This document shows positions 10,085 through 19,171 of a stretch of DNA of 64,000 bases, in pieces. This stretch comes from Streptomyces roseus (GTDB taxonomy: Bacteria > Actinomycetota > Actinomycetes > Streptomycetales > Streptomycetaceae). Made by a program: the position numbers and the translations under genes. The notes under the pieces are model-generated. The model was not told where the DNA came from. It made no database searches and saw nothing but the letters and a program-made list of their open reading frames with translations. Within the stretch, counting starts at the first letter, position 1, and each line of letters starts with the position of its first letter. Where the stretch lies: contig NZ_LFML01000123.1 in NCBI RefSeq assembly GCF_001044425.1, positions 4,116 through 68,115 on the forward strand, in the 5' to 3' direction.

Positions 10085-10918
10085 ATGACCTCGCGCCGAC
10101 ACGCGAAGTCGGTGAGCGCCGCCGACCTCCTGAGCACGCTGGGACGGCTCACCGCCCGGGCCCGCGCGGGTACGGAACTGCAACTCGCCAGGGTGGAGCT
10201 GGCCGAGGCGCTCCAGCGCGAGATGCTGCCCGGCTCCCTGCCGGCCCTGCCCGGGCTGCGCAGCGCCGCCCGCTACGCCCCCGCCCGGCACGGCCTGGAC
10301 ATCGGCGGCGACTGGTACGACGGCTTCCGGATGTCGGGGGGCGGACTCGCCTTCTCGATCGGCGACGTCCAGGGGCACGACGTGGAGGCCGCCGCCTTCA
10401 TGGGGCAGGTCCGCGTCGGCGTGCGCGCGGTGTCGACGGTCGTCGTGGACCCGGGCGAGGTGCTGAGCCGTGCCAACGACGTCCTGCTGTCGATGGATTG
10501 CGAGCTCTTCGCGACCTGCACCCTGCTCAGCTTCGACCCCGAGACCTGGGTGCTGGCGAGCGCCCGGGCCGGCCACGTGCCCTCCGTCTGGGCCACGGTC
10601 GACGGCCGCTACGGCATCACCGACGACGAGGGCGGCCTGCCGCTCGGAGTGGAGCCCGGGGCCCGGTACGCGGTGACCCGGCGCCGCCTGGACCAGGCGG
10701 GCTCCATCGTCCTGCTCACCGACGGGGTGGTCGAGGGGCCCTCCTTCCCGATCGACGTCGGACTGGAGCGGGTGGCCCGCGTGGTGAGGGAGGCGGCGGG
10801 CGCCGACCCCGACGAGATAGCCGCCGAAATCATGAAGGTGGCCGATTCCACCGGCCACGCGGACGACGCGGCCGTGCTCGTCCTCAGCCACGACGCCGCA
10901 GGACCCCCGCGCCGGTAG
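10085..10918 (+). CDS. SpoIIE/PP2C-type serine/threonine phosphatase
   Basis: 277 residues, essentially a lone PPM-type (SpoIIE) phosphatase domain. Key metal-binding motifs are DIGGDWYDGF and SIGDVQGHDVEAA, with LLTDGVVEG and GHADDAAVLVLS near the end. The helix before the domain (ELAEALQREMLPGSLP) is the signature of RsbU/SpoIIE-like phosphatases that dephosphorylate anti-anti-sigma factors. No PAS, GAF or membrane domain is attached. I chose the ATG at 10085 because GGGAG lies 6 bases upstream. The MASE1 membrane gene follows 32 bases later on the same strand, which suggests one operon and a membrane sensor feeding this cytoplasmic phosphatase. Partner proteins are inferred only. Confidence 0.88.
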   Translation: MTSRRHAKSVSAADLLSTLGRLTARARAGTELQLARVELAEALQREMLPGSLPALPGLRSAARYAPARHGLDIGGDWYDGFRMSGGGLAFSIGDVQGHDVEAAAFMGQVRVGVRAVSTVVVDPGEVLSRANDVLLSMDCELFATCTLLSFDPETWVLASARAGHVPSVWATVDGRYGITDDEGGLPLGVEPGARYAVTRRRLDQAGSIVLLTDGVVEGPSFPIDVGLERVARVVREAAGADPDEIAAEIMKVADSTGHADDAAVLVLSHDAAGPPRR

Positions 10919-10950
10919 CGCGTGTCACGGCCGCCCGGAGGCGGCGGCTG

Positions 10951-11916
10951 TTGTCTGATGCTGTGGTGCGCACCGAGGAATGGAGACGTTTCCGCGGAAC
11001 CCTTCTCGGGATCCTCATCGTCGCCACCGCCTACTACGCCTCAGGACGGATCGGCCTCCTGCTGCGCGTGGTGGTCGAGGGCGCGGTGGTGACGCCCCTG
11101 TGGCTGCCCACCGGCATCGCGGTCGCCGCCCTGCTGTGGTTCGGACTGCGGATCTGGCCGGGCATCGCCCTCGGCACGTTCTTCGCCATCGAACACCTCG
11201 CCAGCTTCCAGCTCGCCGACGTCGGCATCATCGTGGGCAACACCCTCGCGCCGCTGTGCGCGTACATGCTGCTGCGCCGGGCGGGCTTCCGCATCGAGAT
11301 CGACCGGCTGCGGGACGGTCTGGCCCTCGTCTTCCTGGGCGGACTGGTGCCGATGCTGCTCAGCGCCTCCATCGGCACGGGGGTGCTGGTGGCCACCGGG
11401 GACCTGGCCCCTGCCGCGTTCTGGCCGGTCTGGTCGGCGTGGTGGGCCGGCGACGCGATGGGCGTGCTGGTGCTGACCCCGCTGCTCCTCGTCGTGCCGC
11501 GGGTGCGGATGCCCCAGGACCCCTACCGGGTCGCCGAGGCGGTGGGGCTGACCGTCGCCGCCGGGATCGTCGTCTTCGTCGCCACCCGCAGCTCGCTGTC
11601 GCTCCTCTTCCTCGTCTTCCCGCTGCTGATCTGGTCGGCGGTGCGCTTCCAACTGGCCGGCAGCGCGCCGTGCGTCCTCCTCGTGTCCGTACTGGCGATC
11701 TCGGCGGCGACCGCCGAGGTCGGGCCGTTCGCCTCCCACTCCCTCTTCGAGATCATGGTCAACCTCCAGGCCCTGAACGGCTCGGCGGCCCTGACCGCGC
11801 TCCTGCTGTCCGCCATGGTCACCGAGCAGAACAACATCCGCGAGGAGATCGAGCGGGTGTGCAACGACCTGGCCGAGGTCGTCGAACGCCTCGCCCCGGG
11901 CAGGCCGGAGGAGTGA
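10951..11916 (+). CDS. MASE1-domain integral membrane sensor protein
   Basis: About 321 residues, nearly all of it a MASE1-type sensor domain with about eight hydrophobic membrane segments. Typical features are ASGRIGLLL near the start, VVTPLWLPTGIAVAAL, WWAGDAMGVLVLTPLLL and a final membrane helix before a short cytoplasmic coiled tail (EQNNIREEIERVCNDLAEVV). MASE1 domains usually sit in front of GGDEF, kinase or phosphatase domains; here the output domain is absent and a separate SpoIIE phosphatase gene lies 32 bases upstream. Start choice: GGAGG at 10937-10941 fits a TTG at 10951 best (9 bases), while two GTG codons at 10963 and 10966 are too far from it. The tail may contact a partner, but this is inference. 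Confidence 0.82.
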   Translation: MSDAVVRTEEWRRFRGTLLGILIVATAYYASGRIGLLLRVVVEGAVVTPLWLPTGIAVAALLWFGLRIWPGIALGTFFAIEHLASFQLADVGIIVGNTLAPLCAYMLLRRAGFRIEIDRLRDGLALVFLGGLVPMLLSASIGTGVLVATGDLAPAAFWPVWSAWWAGDAMGVLVLTPLLLVVPRVRMPQDPYRVAEAVGLTVAAGIVVFVATRSSLSLLFLVFPLLIWSAVRFQLAGSAPCVLLVSVLAISAATAEVGPFASHSLFEIMVNLQALNGSAALTALLLSAMVTEQNNIREEIERVCNDLAEVVERLAPGRPEE

Positions 11917-12049
11917 CCGGCCCGCTCCCGTACGGCCCTGCGCGGAGGGCGAGGCCGCCGGCCGGGCGCGGTACCGGGCCCGGGGCGGCGCGTGGCGCCC
12001 CCTCCTGACGCCGGCTGCGCGCCGCCCGCGCGGCGGGGCCGCGAAACGC

Positions 12050-12088
12050 GCCCACCCGGCAGCGGAGGAGGCTCGCTGCCGGGTGGGC
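12050..12088. terminator. Perfect 15-bp bidirectional hairpin
   Basis: Arms 12050-12064 and 12074-12088 are exact complements with a 9-base loop. It lies between the convergent MASE1 and RDD genes and can serve both. Confidence 0.85.
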
Positions 12089-12118
12089 GGTGGGGAGAGG
12101 AGCGGGGGAGGGGCCGTC

Positions 12119-12769
12119 TCAGACCTTGGGGACCTGGATGACGACGGTGCTGCACACCTTGTCGGCGAAGGTCTGCTTCTTCTCGTCCCACAGCGGCCAC
12201 AGGAAGCCGATGTAGCAGGGGATGCCGTCGAGGATGTGCGCCAGCTTGCGGACGAACGCCATGCCGAAGCCGAGGAAGGCACCGTCGGCCTCGCGGCGCA
12301 CGCTGATGCCCAGGACCTTCTTGCCGATGGTCTGGCCGGTGGTGCCTTCCTTGTAGAGCTGGAAGATGGCCATGCCCATCGCGTACAGCCAGCCGATGAT
12401 GAAGAACACGCCGGGGCCGGCGGAGCCGGGGTCGCTGCTGGCGGCCAGGTCGATGAAGCCGAGGGCGTACATCGGACCGGCGATGATGAGCGCGTCGAGC
12501 AGGTACGCGCCGAAGCGCTGGCCCCAGTGGGCGAGCGGCGGCATGCCCGTGCCCGGCATGCCGGGCACGGGGGGCTGCGGGTAGGCGCCGTACGGCGGCG
12601 GGGTCTGCTGCGGGGGCTGCGGGTAGCCGTACTGCGGCTGGGCGCCCTGCGGGGGCTGCTGCGGGTAGCCGTACTGCGGGGGCACGCCCTGGGGAGCCTG
12701 CTGCGGGTAGCCGGGCTGACCCTGCGGGGGCTGCTGGCCGTACGGGTTGTTCGGGTCGCCGAAGCTCAT
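12119..12769 (-). CDS. RDD-family membrane protein with Pro/Gln-rich N-terminus
   Basis: 216 residues. The first 75 or so form a low-complexity Pro/Gln/Gly/Tyr tract with repeats of PPQYGYPQQ type, predicted disordered and cytoplasmic. An RDD domain with three to four membrane segments follows: WGQRFGAYLLDALIIAGPMY, then GVFFIIGWLYAMGMAIFQL, then GQTIGKKVLGISV. I chose the ATG at 12769 because GGAGAG lies about 9 bases upstream. The RDD domain is widespread and its function is poorly known; some members act as Na+/H+ antiporters. It is transcribed alone, divergent from phospholipase D. The repeated N-terminal tract is common in Streptomyces RDD proteins. Confidence 0.88.
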   Translation of the reverse strand: MSFGDPNNPYGQQPPQGQPGYPQQAPQGVPPQYGYPQQPPQGAQPQYGYPQPPQQTPPPYGAYPQPPVPGMPGTGMPPLAHWGQRFGAYLLDALIIAGPMYALGFIDLAASSDPGSAGPGVFFIIGWLYAMGMAIFQLYKEGTTGQTIGKKVLGISVRREADGAFLGFGMAFVRKLAHILDGIPCYIGFLWPLWDEKKQTFADKVCSTVVIQVPKV

Positions 12770-13078
12770 GGCGAAAACTCTCCGGTGTCGGAAACGGGGA
12801 CGTAGCGGATGGATCGGAGGAACATCACCATCTATCCGGTTTGCCCCCCTGAGCTGCCGCGATCTAGCGCGCATCATCGTGGTCGGTCCATCGGTCACTT
12901 GTCCAATCCGGCCATGTGGGTTGCTGTCGGCCGGGCCGTGCGCGCCGGACGGCGGGGCGGTGGCCGAATCCGATGTCCGCGAATTCCCGGGCCTTCTGAC
13001 CCAGTGGTAACTTCCGCGAGTTGATCTTGCCGGTCGCCCCTTCGCGGCGACGGCGATCCCTCCTGCAAGGAAGTCACC
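12770..13078. other. Divergent intergenic region between RDD and phospholipase D genes
   Basis: 309 bases containing the promoters of two divergent genes. I see no coding potential and no strong palindrome. An AAGGAAG ribosome site for phospholipase D lies at its right end. Confidence 0.5.
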
Positions 13079-14767
13079 GTGCACCGCCACACCCCGCACC
13101 GCCCGTCAGCCCACGGCCCGTCAGCCCACCGCCCGTCAACCCACCGTCCGTCAGTTCTCGCCGCACGCGCGGCGGTCCCGGCGGCGCTGCTGGCCCTGTT
13201 CGCCGCCGTCCCGGCCTCGGCGGCCCCGGCGGCCGGCTCCGGTCCCGCCGCCCCGGCGCCCCACCTCGACGCGGTGGAGCAGACTCTCCGCCAGGTTTCC
13301 CCCGGCCTCGAAGGCCAGGTGTGGGAACGCACCGGCGGCAACGTCCTCGACGCGTCGACGCCCGGCGGCGGCGACTGGCTGCTGCAGACCCCCGGTTGTT
13401 GGGGCGACGACACGTGCGCCGCTCGCCCGGGGACCGAGCGGCTGCTCGCGAAGATGACGGAGAACGTCTCCCGGGCGACGCGTACCGTCGACATATCGAC
13501 CCTGGCGCCGTTTCCCAACGGCGCGTTCCAGGACGCGATCGTCGCGGGCCTCAAGTCCTCGGCCGCGCGCGGGAACAAGCTCACGGTGCGCGTGCTGGTC
13601 GGCGCCGCCCCCATCTACCACATGAACGTCCTGCCGTCGAAGTACCGGGACGAGCTCGTCGCCAAGCTGGGCGCGGACGCCCGCAACGTCGACCTCAACG
13701 TCGCCTCGATGACGACCTCGAAGACGTCGTTCTCCTGGAACCACTCCAAGCTGCTCGTGGTCGACGGCCAGTCAGTGATCACCGGCGGCATCAACGACTG
13801 GAAGGACGACTACCTGGAGACCGCCCACCCGGTCGCCGACGTCGACCTCGCCCTGCGCGGGCCGGCCGCCGCCTCCGCCGGCCGCTACCTGGACGAGCTG
13901 TGGTCCTGGACCTGCCAGAACAGGAACAACATCGCCGGCGTCTGGTTCGCCTCCTCCAACGGCACCGCCTGCATGCCCGCGATGGCCAAGGACACCGCCC
14001 CCGCCGCACCCCCGGCCGCCCCCGGCGACGTACCGGCCATCGCCGTCGGCGGACTCGGCGTCGGCATCAAGCGAAGCGATCCCTCCTCCGCCTTCCGGCC
14101 CACCCTGCCCAGCGCCGCCGACACCAAGTGCGTCGTCGGCCTCCACGACAACACGAACGCCGACCGCGACTACGACACGGTCAACCCCGAGGAGAGCGCC
14201 CTGCGGACGCTGATCTCCAGCGCGAAGGGGCACATCGAGATCTCCCAGCAGGACGTCAACGCGACCTGCCCGCCCCTGCCGCGCTACGACATCCGCGTCT
14301 ACGACGCCCTCGCCGCACGGATGGCGGCAGGAGTCAAGGTGCGCATCGTCGTCAGCGACCCCGCGAACCGCGGAGCCGTGGGCAGCGGCGGCTACTCGCA
14401 GATCAAGTCGCTCTCGGAGATCAGCGACACCCTGCGCGACCGTCTCGCCCTGCTGACCGGAGACCAGGGCGCGGCGAAGGCCACGATGTGCTCGAACCTC
14501 CAGCTGGCCACCTTCCGCAGCTCGAAGAGCCCGACCTGGGCCGACGGCCACCCGTACGCGCAGCACCACAAGGTGGTCTCCGTCGACGACTCGGCCTTCT
14601 ACATCGGCTCCAAGAACCTCTACCCGGCGTGGCTCCAGGACTTCGGGTACGTGGTGGAGAGCCCGGCGGCCGCGGCCCAGCTGAACGCCCAGCTCCTGGC
14701 CCCGCAGTGGCGGTACTCCCGCGCGACGGCCACGATCGACCACGAACGCTCCCTCTGCCAGGCCTGA
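13079..14767 (+). CDS. pld: Secreted phospholipase D (Streptomyces type)
   Basis: Hydrolyses phospholipids to phosphatidate and the free head group (EC 3.1.4.4) and can transfer the head group to alcohols. 562 residues, close to the known Streptomyces enzymes. Two HKD catalytic motifs are intact: His222/Lys224/Asp229 in HSKLLVVDG and His496/Lys498/Asp503 in HHKVVSVDD, each followed by the usual Gly/Ser-rich stretch (ITGGIND; IGSKN). The signal peptide is unusually long because its n-region contains a 15-bp tandem repeat (separate entry). The hydrophobic core is around residues 33-47, with likely cleavage after ASA. GTG start with AAGGAAG just upstream. A strong hairpin follows the gene. The call is near certain. 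Confidence 0.95.
   Translation: MHRHTPHRPSAHGPSAHRPSTHRPSVLAARAAVPAALLALFAAVPASAAPAAGSGPAAPAPHLDAVEQTLRQVSPGLEGQVWERTGGNVLDASTPGGGDWLLQTPGCWGDDTCAARPGTERLLAKMTENVSRATRTVDISTLAPFPNGAFQDAIVAGLKSSAARGNKLTVRVLVGAAPIYHMNVLPSKYRDELVAKLGADARNVDLNVASMTTSKTSFSWNHSKLLVVDGQSVITGGINDWKDDYLETAHPVADVDLALRGPAAASAGRYLDELWSWTCQNRNNIAGVWFASSNGTACMPAMAKDTAPAAPPAAPGDVPAIAVGGLGVGIKRSDPSSAFRPTLPSAADTKCVVGLHDNTNADRDYDTVNPEESALRTLISSAKGHIEISQQDVNATCPPLPRYDIRVYDALAARMAAGVKVRIVVSDPANRGAVGSGGYSQIKSLSEISDTLRDRLALLTGDQGAAKATMCSNLQLATFRSSKSPTWADGHPYAQHHKVVSVDDSAFYIGSKNLYPAWLQDFGYVVESPAAAAQLNAQLLAPQWRYSRATATIDHERSLCQA
13103..13154 (+). repeat. 15-bp tandem repeat in the phospholipase D signal peptide
   Basis: Three and a partial copy of a 15-bp unit beginning CCGTCAGCCCAC start at 13103, 13118, 13133 and 13148. 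They encode PSAHG/PSAHR/PSTHR and lengthen the n-region with His and Arg. The phase keeps the reading frame whatever the copy number. Confidence 0.85.
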
Positions 14768-14790
14768 GCACCCTCTCGCCGCGCACACGA

Positions 14791-14823
14791 AACCGCCCCC
14801 GGCACCGACTGCCGGGGGCGGTT
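14791..14823. terminator. Perfect 14-bp hairpin between convergent genes
   Basis: Arms 14791-14804 and 14810-14823 with a 5-base loop. It lies 24 bases after the phospholipase D stop and 37 bases before the end of the convergent lectin/FG-GAP gene, so it can end both transcripts. Confidence 0.88.
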
Positions 14824-14859
14824 CTCGCACTGCTCGTCGGCGTCAGCCGTCGTGGGGCG

Positions 14860-17800
14860 CTACGGGAGCGGTACGGGCAGCGGCGCGGTGCTCAGCGCGG
14901 GGATGGTCCAACGCTGGGGGTTGGTGGCGTTGCAGTCCCAGAGGTAGAGCTGCGTGCCGGTGTTCATGTTGCTGGTGTCCAGGCAGCGACCCGACTTGGG
15001 GTGGTAGATCGTGCCGTCGGCGTGGGGCAGGAACTGCTGGCCGTAGCTGCCGTTGCAGGGGTAGAGCCAGATGAGCGTGCCGTTGGTGGTGCCCGCGTAG
15101 GCGGGGTCGATGCACTTGCCCGCGACGCGGATGGTGCCGTCGCCCCGGATCTCGAACTTCTGCGCGTCACCCCCGTTGATCATGTTGCAGTCCCAGGCCT
15201 GGATCTTGTTCCCGTCCGTGTTGCGGCCGTTGTCGTTGTCCAGGCAGTGGCTCGGCTTGGCCGACAGGGACATCGGGCTCATGGCGCCGGGGGCGGTCAG
15301 GGGCGCCGCGTAGGGGTAGACGGCGAGGTTGCTGAGGCCGCCGGTGAAGCCCCCGAAGTAGTCGGGCGCTCCGTTGACTTTGTAGCGGCCGGACACCAGC
15401 GAGCCGCTGGGGGCGGGGCTGGTGGAGGCCACGTGGTGGCCCGTCGCGGCGAGCGTGCCGTTGACGTAGAGGCTCATCAGAGCCGTGTCGGAGTTGTAGA
15501 CGGCGGTCAGCTGGGTCCACGCGTCCTGGTAGAACCTGGCCGAGTCGTTGACCCCCTGGTCCGACCAGTCGTACGGCCAGCCGTCGACGTCTCCCCTGGC
15601 GAGGGCGAAACGCCATTGCCCGGTGGAGGGGTCCGCGTAGAGGGTGAACGCGCTGTTGCGGGTGTTGTCCTGGCTGAGGACGAGGCCGCCTGTGCCGGAG
15701 GCCTTCGCCCACGTGCTGATCGTGAAGCTCTTGCGGGTGTCGATCACCGATTTGTTGGTGGTCATGGTCGCCTGACCGCCGCCGAAAGCCGCGTACGCGG
15801 TGCTGCGGCCGCCGATGGTCGCGGTGGGCCAGGTGACCCCGCTCGTGGTCGCGGGGTAGTCGCCCACGTCGCTCGGAGTGGTGCCGCCGCTCTGCCCGGT
15901 GAGCTTCCACTGTCCGGCGGGTGCGGAGAGGTTGCCCAGGAACGCCGGCGTCTGGCTGATGCCGGTGACGTTCAGAGGCTGAGCGGTGCCGGTTCCGGCG
16001 AGGGTGGCGAGCTGCCGGTTCGCGCTGACGGCCCACAGGTCGGCGAGCTTGTCGCCCGTGACGTCGCCCGAGGTGCCGATCGTCGGGAAGGCCGCCTGCT
16101 CCAGGCCGGAGGCGATCTTGACGCGGCCCGCGGCGTTGCCCCAGGTGGTGGGGTCCACGTTGCCGTCGGCGCCCTTGCTGCCGTAGGTGCGCAGCAGGTC
16201 GCCGGTGGCGTTGTCGCGCAGCCAGAGGTCGGGGATGTTGTCGCCGTTGAGGTCGCCGGGGGCGGTTACGGTGAACTTGTCCCAGTCGCCGTTGCCGACG
16301 AGGACGGGCTCGCCGTTGCTGTCGAGGGTGCCGAAGACGCTGGTGTAGTAGGCCCAGAGCTGCTTGCCCTGCTTGACCAGGAGGTCGGGCTGGCCGTCGC
16401 CGTTGAGGTCGCCGGGGGCGATGATCTGTTCGGCGTTGTACCAGTGGTCGTCGCCGTTCCAGTCGTCGCCGTAGTCGCAGCCCATGGCGGGATTCTTGAC
16501 GGGGCAGGCGACGGTGAGTTCGACGGGGTTGTTGACGGCGGTGCCCTGACCGTTGTTCGAGTAGGCCCAGAGCTTCTTGGTGTTCATGCCGGAGGGCTGC
16601 TGGAGGGCGACCAGGTCGTTGTACCCGTCACCGTCCCAGTCACCGAAGGTGTCGATCTGTGCTCCGCCGAAGGACACGCCGCCGTCGGCGGCCGGCGCGA
16701 ACTTGCCGTTGCCCTGGCCGGCGTACATGAGCAGCGTGCCCCGGGAGTCGACGGTCCAGATGTCGCGGTTCCCGTCGCCGTTGAGGTCCTTGGCGCCGTC
16801 CACGGTCTGCGAACGCGTCGCGTAGTACAGGTAGGACGTGGTGTCCGAGCGGTTGCCGGCCTTGTCCACGCTGTAGGCGTAGATGTAGTGAGGGCCGGAG
16901 CCCGCCGGAGCGATGGTCACGCTGCCGCCGGCGGGCACGGGCCGGTTCCACGGCTCGAAGTCCGTGGAGTAGATGATCTCCTTGACGTCGGTGACGCCGT
17001 TGGCGTTGAAGGTGAACGTGCCGGGGGTGCGCGCCTTGCCCGTGGTGGCGGGCCAGCCGTTCCTGCCGTCGGGGAACTGGGTGGAGCTGATGACCGGGGG
17101 CTTGCTGGGCCGGTTGCGGTCGACGGAGAACTTGCAGCTCTGCGACCAGACGGAGGTGGCGCCGTCGCCGTCCTTGGTGCGGACCTGCCATGTGTAGTCG
17201 CCGCTCGGCAGACTGGCGTCGGGGACGCTCCAGGTCGTGACCTTGCCGTTGTTGGCGGGGAGGGTCTGGGTGGCTGTCGGGGTGCTCTGGCCGGCCTTGA
17301 AGACCTGGTACTCGGCATTGAGGTTGCCCGCGTCACGGTCCGAGAAGGTGGCGTAGAGCCCGACGTGGGTGTTGCCTATCGCTCCGCCGTTGGTGCACGA
17401 GGTGGAGGGGGAGGTGCCGAGCGAGGACGGTGTGTCCGGCGGGTTGTTGTACTCGGTCTCCAGCGTGATCGTCTTCGGGTCGAAGCGCTTCCACTGGTAC
17501 TGGTCGCCCTCGTTCGGAGCGTAGAGGCCGAGCGTGATCGAGGACCAGCCCTTGGACGCGGCCTCCTTGACGAGGTCGTCAGCCTTGAACTCGAGGTTGC
17601 CCGCACCGCATTCGGCGCGGCCCTTCGCGGCCGTCACGGTGTCCAGCTTGCGGCCCTTGCCGGGCTGGTTGTTCCAGGTCGTCTTCGGTGAGATCGCTCC
17701 GGTGCTCCACAGCTCGACCGGAGTCGCCGTGCATGACCAGGACCACGTCTCCCTGACGCGGAAGGTCGACTTGGTGACCTGGGTGCCCTTGAGGTTGGAG

Positions 17801-18933
17801 GTGTCGAGCTGGAAGAACGACCGCGACAGGCCGTTCGTCTCGCTCTCGTAGCCGACGCGGACGTCCTGCTTGGTGTTCCAGTAGGAGTTGTTCGGCCAGC
17901 TGCGGTAAGCCCAAGCCCAGTTTTGGCGCTCGCCCCAGGCGACGGAGGGGTCGATGTAGACGGGGTACTTGGTGGCCGCGGCGGTCAGCAGGGCCTGGTC
18001 CGGCTTGATCTCCAGGCTTCCGCCGGAGACGGTCGTGGGCATCTGGGCGTCCTTGGCGCCGGAGGGCGCCACGAACGCGTCGGAAGGTGCCGGTCCGCCT
18101 TCGCCGGCGGAGGCGAGCATGCGGGGAGCGGAGGTATTGGACTTCAGCGGGGCGGCCGTGCCGCCGGTCGTTGTGGTGGAGTCCCACATCATGGGGGTGG
18201 AGGCGGTGAAGACGCTCTGTCCGGCGGGGTTGACGGCGTTGATCATGCCCGTCGTCGTGTCTGTGGAGACGTTGAGGCCGACGGTGTCGAGCTTGAACTT
18301 CAGCGTGGCGAGGTCGGGGTGCTGGGCCGCGGCGGGGGTCTTGACGACCAAGAGCTGTGAGAAGCCCTCGACTTCTGCCTTGAGCTGGAGGTCGACATCC
18401 GGCAGGACGTTGGCGTACGTGGCGACGTTCCCGGCGAGGGTGGGTTTGGGAAGTGCCTTGGGCCAGGTCAGGGACAGGGTCCGGCCATCGCGTACGCCGG
18501 TCAGGAGTGCGCCGGTGCCGCCCCCCGAAAAGCTGACGGAGACGGCGGACGCCTTGGGGGTGACCCGTCCGTCGGGGGCGAACTGCAAGGTCGCGTCCGT
18601 GGGCAGCCACACGCCGGCACGCAGGATCCGCACGGTGGTTCCGTGCCGGTTGACCGACCACTTGCCCGTCGGCAGCGCCCACGTGTCGGAGGACTCGGTA
18701 CGCGCGGACGTCAGCTCGTAGGGCTGGCCCGTCTCCTTGGCCTTGGCGAGAGCGAAGTCCTTCGCACTCATCGAGCCCTCGGCCACCGGATCCGACACCG
18801 CGGCCAAAGCCGTCGCAGCGGGGTGCAGGACACTCAAACCGGACGCGATAATTCCGCCTGCCGCGACCATGTAGGCCAGGCGTGAAATTCTGCGCCGATA
18901 GGCCTTTTGGCGGGGGCTGTTTCTCATTGCCAC
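14860..18933 (-). CDS. Giant secreted DNRLRE/FG-GAP/LamG/ricin-B lectin protein
   Basis: 1357 residues, secreted (Arg-rich signal peptide, about 1-44). In order: a poorly defined N-terminal region; a DNRLRE-like beta domain (about 325-500, with YPVYIDPSVAW and WNNQP); an Ig/FnIII-like stretch (about 510-700); about five FG-GAP calcium-binding repeats (about 715-1040; DLNGDGNRDIW, DWDGDGYNDLV, DLNGDGQPDLL, DLNGDNIPDLW, DVTGDKLADLW); a LamG/concanavalin-like domain (about 1065-1220); and a C-terminal ricin-type beta-trefoil (about 1229-1350; QAWDCN, LWLYPCN-like and LYLWDCN motifs). No catalytic domain is visible, so it looks like an adhesin or glycan-binding scaffold. The GTG at 18933 has GGAG 6 bases upstream. 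It is divergent from the RHS toxin gene, and proteins of this build often neighbour RHS genes in Streptomyces. Confidence 0.88.
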   Translation of the reverse strand: MAMRNSPRQKAYRRRISRLAYMVAAGGIIASGLSVLHPAATALAAVSDPVAEGSMSAKDFALAKAKETGQPYELTSARTESSDTWALPTGKWSVNRHGTTVRILRAGVWLPTDATLQFAPDGRVTPKASAVSVSFSGGGTGALLTGVRDGRTLSLTWPKALPKPTLAGNVATYANVLPDVDLQLKAEVEGFSQLLVVKTPAAAQHPDLATLKFKLDTVGLNVSTDTTTGMINAVNPAGQSVFTASTPMMWDSTTTTGGTAAPLKSNTSAPRMLASAGEGGPAPSDAFVAPSGAKDAQMPTTVSGGSLEIKPDQALLTAAATKYPVYIDPSVAWGERQNWAWAYRSWPNNSYWNTKQDVRVGYESETNGLSRSFFQLDTSNLKGTQVTKSTFRVRETWSWSCTATPVELWSTGAISPKTTWNNQPGKGRKLDTVTAAKGRAECGAGNLEFKADDLVKEAASKGWSSITLGLYAPNEGDQYQWKRFDPKTITLETEYNNPPDTPSSLGTSPSTSCTNGGAIGNTHVGLYATFSDRDAGNLNAEYQVFKAGQSTPTATQTLPANNGKVTTWSVPDASLPSGDYTWQVRTKDGDGATSVWSQSCKFSVDRNRPSKPPVISSTQFPDGRNGWPATTGKARTPGTFTFNANGVTDVKEIIYSTDFEPWNRPVPAGGSVTIAPAGSGPHYIYAYSVDKAGNRSDTTSYLYYATRSQTVDGAKDLNGDGNRDIWTVDSRGTLLMYAGQGNGKFAPAADGGVSFGGAQIDTFGDWDGDGYNDLVALQQPSGMNTKKLWAYSNNGQGTAVNNPVELTVACPVKNPAMGCDYGDDWNGDDHWYNAEQIIAPGDLNGDGQPDLLVKQGKQLWAYYTSVFGTLDSNGEPVLVGNGDWDKFTVTAPGDLNGDNIPDLWLRDNATGDLLRTYGSKGADGNVDPTTWGNAAGRVKIASGLEQAAFPTIGTSGDVTGDKLADLWAVSANRQLATLAGTGTAQPLNVTGISQTPAFLGNLSAPAGQWKLTGQSGGTTPSDVGDYPATTSGVTWPTATIGGRSTAYAAFGGGQATMTTNKSVIDTRKSFTISTWAKASGTGGLVLSQDNTRNSAFTLYADPSTGQWRFALARGDVDGWPYDWSDQGVNDSARFYQDAWTQLTAVYNSDTALMSLYVNGTLAATGHHVASTSPAPSGSLVSGRYKVNGAPDYFGGFTGGLSNLAVYPYAAPLTAPGAMSPMSLSAKPSHCLDNDNGRNTDGNKIQAWDCNMINGGDAQKFEIRGDGTIRVAGKCIDPAYAGTTNGTLIWLYPCNGSYGQQFLPHADGTIYHPKSGRCLDTSNMNTGTQLYLWDCNATNPQRWTIPALSTAPLPVPLP

Positions 18934-19171
18934 GCAAACTCCAGTTGTCAGATATTCGGGGCGACTCTACTCGAACGCATCACGAAGCTGGCCGCTCTGA
19001 CCTGGGCTTTTTATGTCAAGCTTACCCTAACTGTCCGATTGGTTAACAAGATCCATTTTGCTGTGGTTGGGGATTTTAGGGGCGATCTTCCGTGAGATGT
19101 CCGGAGTGCCGGTTGGGTTAATTCAGCCTGTTATTCTGCGGCGGAAAATTGCACAGAAACATGAGGTAAGT
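18934..19171. promoter_or_regulatory. AT-rich divergent promoter region of the lectin and RHS genes
   Basis: 238 bases, visibly richer in A/T than the surrounding DNA (GGCTTTTTATGTCAAG, TTGGTTAACAAGATCC, GGTTAATTCAGCC). It must hold the start signals of both giant genes. I could not fix a single pair of -35/-10 boxes with confidence. The base composition resembles horizontally acquired or silenced DNA more than housekeeping promoters. Confidence 0.55.

Noticed and set aside
13021..17691. Rightward open frame spanning phospholipase D and the antisense of the lectin gene
   Set aside because: It crosses a perfect terminator hairpin and two real genes in other frames; its sequence has no domain.
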